Part shown: positions 9,967 through 13,163 of the stretch, piece by piece | Layout of the letters: each line of letters starts with the position of its first letter | Numbering within the stretch: the stretch's first letter is position 1 | Notes under the pieces: model-generated | Seen by the model: only the letters and a program-made list of their open reading frames with translations | Told to the model about the DNA's origin: nothing | Database searches by the model: none | Assembly: GCA_001953115.1 (NCBI GenBank) | Contig: LSSL01003538.1 | Location: 1-13,163, forward strand | Direction of reading: 5' to 3' | DNA: 13,163 nt | Source: Smittium mucronatum | Lineage: Eukaryota > Kickxellomycota > Harpellomycetes > Harpellales > Legeriomycetaceae | Translations under genes and position numbers: made by a program

Positions 9967-10283
9967 GCTAAAAATTTGTTAGAATTGATCGATCTCTAAG
10001 AGCGAAGATTAATTTAAATTATATGAAGAGAGGAGATATATTAAGTCCCACCCATGCGTTCACATTTACCTTTGCTGAAAGATGATATGGATATCACATA
10101 TACGCACTTTACACTATATTAATTAAAAAAAATTAGTGCATTTTATTTACCAGATTTTATTGGCTTGTAATTTTCGTTTAGTATTATCCAATAAGATGGT
10201 AAAAAATAATACTTCTCCTCCACTCATACAATTTGAATTAATCTTCGCTCTTAGAGTTCGATCAATTCTAACATAAATCTAGT
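9967..10283. mobile_element. MITE-like foldback element
   Basis: The arms 9977-10020 and 10230-10273 are inverted repeats, 42 of 44 positions complementary, beginning TGTTAGAATTGATCGA. A weaker extension, 17 of 23 positions, reaches 10043 and 10207, giving arms of about 67 bp around a 163-bp centre. The outermost ten bases on each side (9967-9976, 10274-10283) are weakly complementary too. Near-identical 13-14 bp direct repeats flank the whole. The 317-bp size and lack of coding capacity fit a non-autonomous DNA transposon. Long arms and a long duplication lean towards a Mutator/foldback type, although 13-14 bp is longer than the usual Mutator duplication. The family is not identified. Confidence 0.68.
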
Positions 10284-10296
10284 AAATGGATTCTGA
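10284..10296. repeat. Right flanking direct repeat (putative TSD)
   Basis: AAATGGATTCTGA, the partner of 9953-9966 with one A missing. Confidence 0.5.
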
Positions 10297-10368
10297 TTTA
10301 TATTTTTTTATTCAGAAATATACTTTAAGCGCAATTTATTCAGAGCTACTTCAGAAAAAAGATATTAG

Positions 10369-10690
10369 AAGCCAAACATATTCAATGAACACTTTCATTT
10401 GACACAAATGAATGCAAAACATACCCCAAAATCCGAAATTGGTTTGATAATAATAGGTCGTTTATTACATCCAATAAAAATCCGAAAAAAGGGAATATAT
10501 TTGGATTGGTCTAAAAAACACTTCCAATTTGTAGGCAAATGATCATAACATGGTTGGATTTGCCCAAAGTGTCTTGGAAATTAACAAAGTGGCTAGTTTT
10601 GAGTATTTAACCATATGGAAAAAGTGTCAGTGGGTGAATAGTCTCGAAATCAGCTTACAAAAATCCAAAGTTCGACTCTTCTAATTAAAA
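10369..10690. other. Unrecognised coding-like debris upstream of RAD14
   Basis: This 320-bp stretch is less AT-rich than the spacer and has open frames of about 50-61 codons on both strands. Plus 10369-10542 contains IGRLLHPIKIRKKGIYLDW. A second plus frame of similar length ends near 10683 (TIWKKCQWVNSLEISLQ). Minus 10580-10395 contains PCYDHLPTNWKCFLDQSKYI. They overlap, so at most one strand is real. No family is recognised and the lengths are within chance. It could be remains of a gene or of a transposon. Confidence 0.22.
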
Positions 10691-10931
10691 TCCCTATCTT
10701 ATTTTATCTAGTATTCTCCTGAGCTATCACCCTAAAATTCTTTCCCAATTCATTTTAAAAAACGAATAGATTAGAAATCATCTCGAATATTTGTATGTGG
10801 TTTAAATTTTATTTACGAAGCTTTCATTGTTGAGTTTTTTTGATGCATAATTTTTCTTACGCGATTAATTTTGATTTTTGGGGGTTAAATTGACCTAAAT
10901 TTATTATACAAATAAGATTTTTGTGAGTACC

Positions 10932-11950
10932 ATGGATGGGATGGATAGAAAAAGAAATTCAGTGCCCTCAGCCCCAAAGGAAATTAATTCTGGTTCAGAT
11001 TCAAGTTCATTGCGAGTTAAAAAGAGATCAAAGCTATCTTCAAACTATTATGACTACAATTTAACCGAGCTGAAAAAGAGTAATGGAGGCTACTTAGTAC
11101 CTCAAACAGAAAACGAACAAACGGTAAAAAAGTCTGAGGAATTAAGATCTTTTAATCACAAAACTAGATTCATTTCGGACCTTCGTGAGTTATAGTCATT
11201 ATTCATAATGAATCGATTTATTCATTTTCTTTTCTTAAATTGTTATCGTTATACAATTAGCAATATTGAATGGCTCGCAAGGAAATCCAAAATGTACTGA
11301 GTGTGGAAGTATAGATCTCGACTCCATATTTTTTGACATTTATGGAATCTTTGTATGCAGGAAATGCAAAGACGAAATCCCAGAAAAATATTCTCTGTTG
11401 ACAAAATCGGAATCCAAACAAGTAAAAAAATATTGAATCTTTAACCTTAATTATTCTAAAATGCCATTGGATGATTATCTAGGATTATCTACTTACAGAA
11501 GAGGAATTATCTGATCGAGATTTATTCAAAGTTTGGATTCGCCCTAACCCTCATCGATCTACCTTTAGTAACATGATTCTTTATGTTCGCCAGGAGGTCG
11601 AAAAATACGCAATAAAAAAGTGGGGTAGTTTGGAGGAGTTAGATAAGCAATTTGAACAAAGAGAACTACTAAAGAAAGAGAGGAAAGATAAAAAATTTCA
11701 AAAGAGCATTAAAGGTTTTCAAATCTTATTTTACTTTTTTTTTAATATAATTTGTGCTTATCTCGATTTTTAACAATAAAAAGATCTTAGAAAAAGAACC
11801 AGGACAGAAGAATGGCGAAAGAAAAGGGAGGATTCTCTAAAAATTCCAGGAAAGCACGAACATAACTTTCTTTCGAGTGACTTAGAGAGCGGAAGTGAGA
11901 ATAGGAAATGCACTATTTGTGGATTAGTAGTTGAAATTGAAGAATTTTAA
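10932..11950 (+). CDS. RAD14: DNA repair protein Rad14/XPA, four exons
   Basis: Exons 10932-11184, 11261-11421, 11483-11714 and 11784-11950 join to 813 nt, encoding 270 aa (human XPA has 273). The protein is the damage-verification scaffold of nucleotide excision repair in the nucleus, which binds DNA, RPA, TFIIH and the ERCC1/Rad10 nuclease. Visible in order are a basic patch RVKKRSK at residues 28-34; YDYNLTELKKSNGGY at 40-54, whose GGY corresponds to the ERCC1/Rad10-binding GGF; a C4 zinc finger C96-x2-C99-x17-C117-x2-C120 with the family's exact spacing; EKYSLLTKSESKQDYLLTEE; PNPH at 159-162 and KWGS at 184-187 of the DNA-binding domain; a charged helix ending LRKRTRTEEW; and a C-terminal CTICG (C258, C261) as in the TFIIH-binding tail. 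The start ATG sits in ACCATGG. All exon joins keep frame. EKYSLLTK and LRKRTRTEEW look fungal. No damaging lesion was seen. Confidence 0.93.
11185..11260 (+). other. RAD14 intron 1 (76 bp, phase 1)
   Basis: Donor GTGAGT and acceptor ACAATTAG, with a T-rich stretch before the acceptor. Splicing joins C to CA to give a proline codon, then enters the frame leading to the zinc finger. Without splicing the frame stops at a TAG ten bases into the intron. Confidence 0.88.
11422..11482 (+). other. RAD14 intron 2 (61 bp, phase 0)
   Basis: Donor GTAAAA and acceptor TTATCTAG, with possible branch sequence CTTTAAC. Splicing joins ...KSESKQ to DYLLTEEEL, which restores the conserved family sequence. The last ten intron bases (GATTATCTAG) are nearly repeated by the first ten exon bases (GATTATCTAC). 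Confidence 0.88.
11715..11783 (+). other. RAD14 intron 3 (69 bp, phase 1)
   Basis: The exon ends AAAG before a weak donor, GTTTTC. The acceptor is AATAAAAAG, with TTTTTAAC as a possible branch site. The join makes an aspartate codon and leads into LRKRTRTEEW, which fits the family. A later AG at 11789-11790 would put the last exon out of frame. Confidence 0.82.
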
Positions 11951-11954
11951 TAAA
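11949..11954 (+). terminator. Polyadenylation signal overlapping the RAD14 stop
   Basis: AATAAA shares its first two bases with the TAA stop (11948-11950). If used, the 3' UTR would be only tens of bases long. AATAAA is common in AT-rich DNA, so its use is inferred from position. Confidence 0.5.
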
Positions 11955-12560
11955 CTTGTAATATATTAGACAGATCATTCGCCTCTCTTCCCCACGTATT
12001 TGATAAAACTAACATCGATTTTCGTACCTTTATTCAAAACTGATCCCGATTGCTCTCAATTCTACCTCGCAAGACATTAAAGTTCTGTAGCGCATTTGTA
12101 TGAATTCAAAATCTATTCTAAATTTATCGTAATTTTTTAGATCTTCGATTGACGTCTAAGTTATTTTGGGTTAGTGCTTTTTTTGTAAAAGTACGCACAA
12201 TATCGAGAATTTTTGAAAAATAATTTTCAAAACGCGATTTTCAGGTGGATAAATCATCAAAATACCATTCTTTTTGTTTCTATTAGTAGGTTCTTTTTGA
12301 GCATTTATTTTTTTTACTAGCGAATTTATTTTAAAATTGTTTAAAATTGATAGAATTTAATTTAAAAGAAACATAAAAACTAAAAAAAATTAAAGAGTTT
12401 ATTTGCACAACTCCTCTTTGCCACTCTAATATTTTCATAACTCGTGGAGATCGGATCAAGGAGTTTCTTTTTGAACTGTATCAAACTAATAAATAAATAA
12501 ATAATATAGTATAAAATAAAATAAATCTTAAAAAATGATCCTCGCATTAACATTTTCAGT
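11955..12560. other. Spacer downstream of RAD14, no gene seen
   Basis: Short open frames exist on both strands, the longest a 61-residue minus frame at 12356-12171 and a 38-residue one at 12240-12124 ending in LTQNNLDVNRRSKKLR. None has a recognised domain and all are within chance. An (AAAT)n run lies at about 12488-12504. Confidence 0.55.
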
Positions 12561-12829
12561 ATTCGTGGCGAAGTAGAGGAAGATCAGAAAAATTTTCTAG
12601 CTAATGTTTTAAATGCAACGAAAAAAACAAGCAATTGTACTATTCTTGGTTGGGAATAGTGGAGACAGCGATTCCAGAGGAGGACCATCTAGAAACAGGA
12701 GAAACCGATCGTTTAGGACAGCTGAGACATAGTCTAGTGCACAAGTCCAGCGTTCGACAGTCAGACGGATCTCAGCGTCTAACAGCTATTTGTAGGAAAG
12801 CCATGTCGATCAAACCCACGTTTGGATAG

Positions 12830-12865
12830 GAGCCTAATTTTATTAATACTGTTAGAAGTAGGCTC
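12830..12865. repeat. Hairpin in the GC-rich island
   Basis: GAGCCTA (12830-12836) pairs perfectly with TAGGCTC (12859-12865) across a 22-base loop. A second hairpin, TGACTG (12924-12929) with CAGTCA (12940-12945), lies close downstream. They suggest the island may be structured as RNA, but no known RNA family is recognised. Confidence 0.4.
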
Positions 12866-12969
12866 TGACTGGGAGCTCAGTAGATTCAATGAACTATTGT
12901 TCGTTGACAAAGAACTTAATTCTTGACTGCACTTAACCTCAGTCATTCAGCCTACTTGAAGCAATACCA

Positions 12970-12979
12970 GGGGGGGGGG
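12970..12979 (+). repeat. G10 homopolymer
   Basis: Ten consecutive guanines, the only long G run in a window dominated by A and T runs. Exact length may be affected by sequencing. Confidence 0.85.
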
Positions 12980-13131
12980 TCTTTCTGTTGGTAAATTGGG
13001 CCCTTTTCCCGTAGGTACGCAGCCGGTAGTCCAGCAGAGGAGCTTATTTTAGCTAGGATAATAGTCTTTTCTATACGACTTTTTCTTTTTTTCATATTTT
13101 TTTAGTATAGTATTTAATGACGTTATCTTAC

Positions 13132-13163
13132 AATAAAATTCCGTGATACAAAAAAAAAAAAAA
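13132..13163 (+). terminator. AATAAA plus genomic A14 tail
   Basis: AATAAA at 13132-13137 is followed by twelve bases and then fourteen A to the last base. The distance is typical of a cleavage site, so the A run is best read as a reverse-transcribed poly(A) tail. A chance A run at a contig edge is possible. Confidence 0.55.

Larger units (their letters stand above)
12600..13163 (+). mobile_element. GC-rich island with poly(A) tail, probable retroposed sequence
   Basis: Base composition changes abruptly. Lines 12661-12720 and 12721-12780 have 30 and 32 G+C of 60, against roughly a quarter in the spacer. The island ends with AATAAA at 13132-13137, twelve bases, then an uninterrupted A14 to the window edge. 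This is the arrangement of a cDNA-derived insertion, such as a non-LTR retrotransposon 3' end, SINE or processed pseudogene. Open frames are short. One at 12605-12829 encodes about 75 residues without a start codon and contains DHLETGETDRLGQLRHSLVH. Another, about 12783-12926, contains LLEVGSDWELSRFNELLF. I recognise no reverse transcriptase motif, no tRNA-type A/B boxes and no known small RNA. The 5' boundary is approximate and the real 3' end may lie outside the window. Confidence 0.5.

Noticed and set aside
10522..10560. GGCAAAT/ATTTGCC stem as a functional hairpin
   Set aside because: A seven-base stem with a long loop is expected by chance in a window this size.
10923..10931. Upstream GTG as RAD14 start
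   Set aside because: Eukaryotic initiation at GTG is rare and the ATG at 10932 has an ideal ACCATGG context.
11573..11773. Stand-alone 66-aa protein
   Set aside because: It is RAD14 exon 3 read from an internal methionine into intron 3, not a separate gene.
12560..12659. Terminal exon after an acceptor-like ATTTTCAG, reading IRGEVEEDQKNFLANVL...
   Set aside because: It is only 33 codons long, with no upstream exon or donor found to pair with it and no recognised family.
12640..12800. tRNA-derived SINE with A/B boxes
   Set aside because: GTTCGACAG near 12752 resembles a B box but lacks the expected final bases, and no convincing A box is placed correctly upstream.
12635..12829. Stand-alone 64-aa protein in the GC island
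   Set aside because: The start is TTG, there is no domain, and higher GC naturally lengthens open frames. It is better treated as part of the retroposed island.
13021..13060. 7SL/SRP-like segment (GGTAGTCCAGCAGAGGAG)
   Set aside because: Similarity to the SRP RNA core is limited to a few words and the conserved helices are not formed.

Overview
The window looks like nuclear DNA of a small-intron, very AT-rich eukaryote. Most of it is about 75-78% A+T by eye. The one intact gene has three spliceosomal introns of 61-76 bp and encodes the nucleotide-excision-repair protein Rad14/XPA. Stretches of that protein (EKYSLLTKSESK, LRKRTRTEEW) read more like fungal Rad14 than vertebrate XPA, so an AT-rich fungus, possibly an early-diverging lineage, is my best guess. 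This is inferred from remembered family features, not from a search.

Layout. 1-150 is a perfect (TACATA)25 microsatellite at the window edge. About 342-2400, on the minus strand, is a heavily decayed reverse transcriptase-RNase H gene of a DIRS-like tyrosine-recombinase retrotransposon. Motifs occur in the expected order over about 2 kb, but stop codons and frameshifts break the frame and the catalytic residues are lost. Coding-like debris may extend to about 2730. From 2890 to 9950 there is no gene I can support. That stretch holds a 246-bp open frame (4600-4845), a degenerate A/C-skewed tract (6240-6800), a minus-strand segment with unusually few stops (7569-7973), a diverged dispersed repeat in two opposite copies (about 5395-5455 and 9350-9415), and a few hairpins.

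9967-10283 is a MITE-like foldback element with arms of about 67 bp, flanked by near-identical 13-14 bp direct repeats. 10369-10690 holds unrecognised coding-like debris. RAD14 runs 10932-11950 on the plus strand in four exons (270 aa), with a polyadenylation signal overlapping its stop codon.

Downstream, 11955-12560 is AT-rich spacer. 12600-13163 is a compositional island (about 50% G+C in its core) that ends in AATAAA, 12 bases, then A14 at the window edge. That is the signature of a retroposed sequence or the 3' end of a poly(A)-tailed retroelement.

The region is therefore one housekeeping repair gene in a repeat-rich, decaying neighbourhood. The genes do not form a joint pathway. No tRNA, rRNA, CRISPR array or bacterial-type operon was seen.
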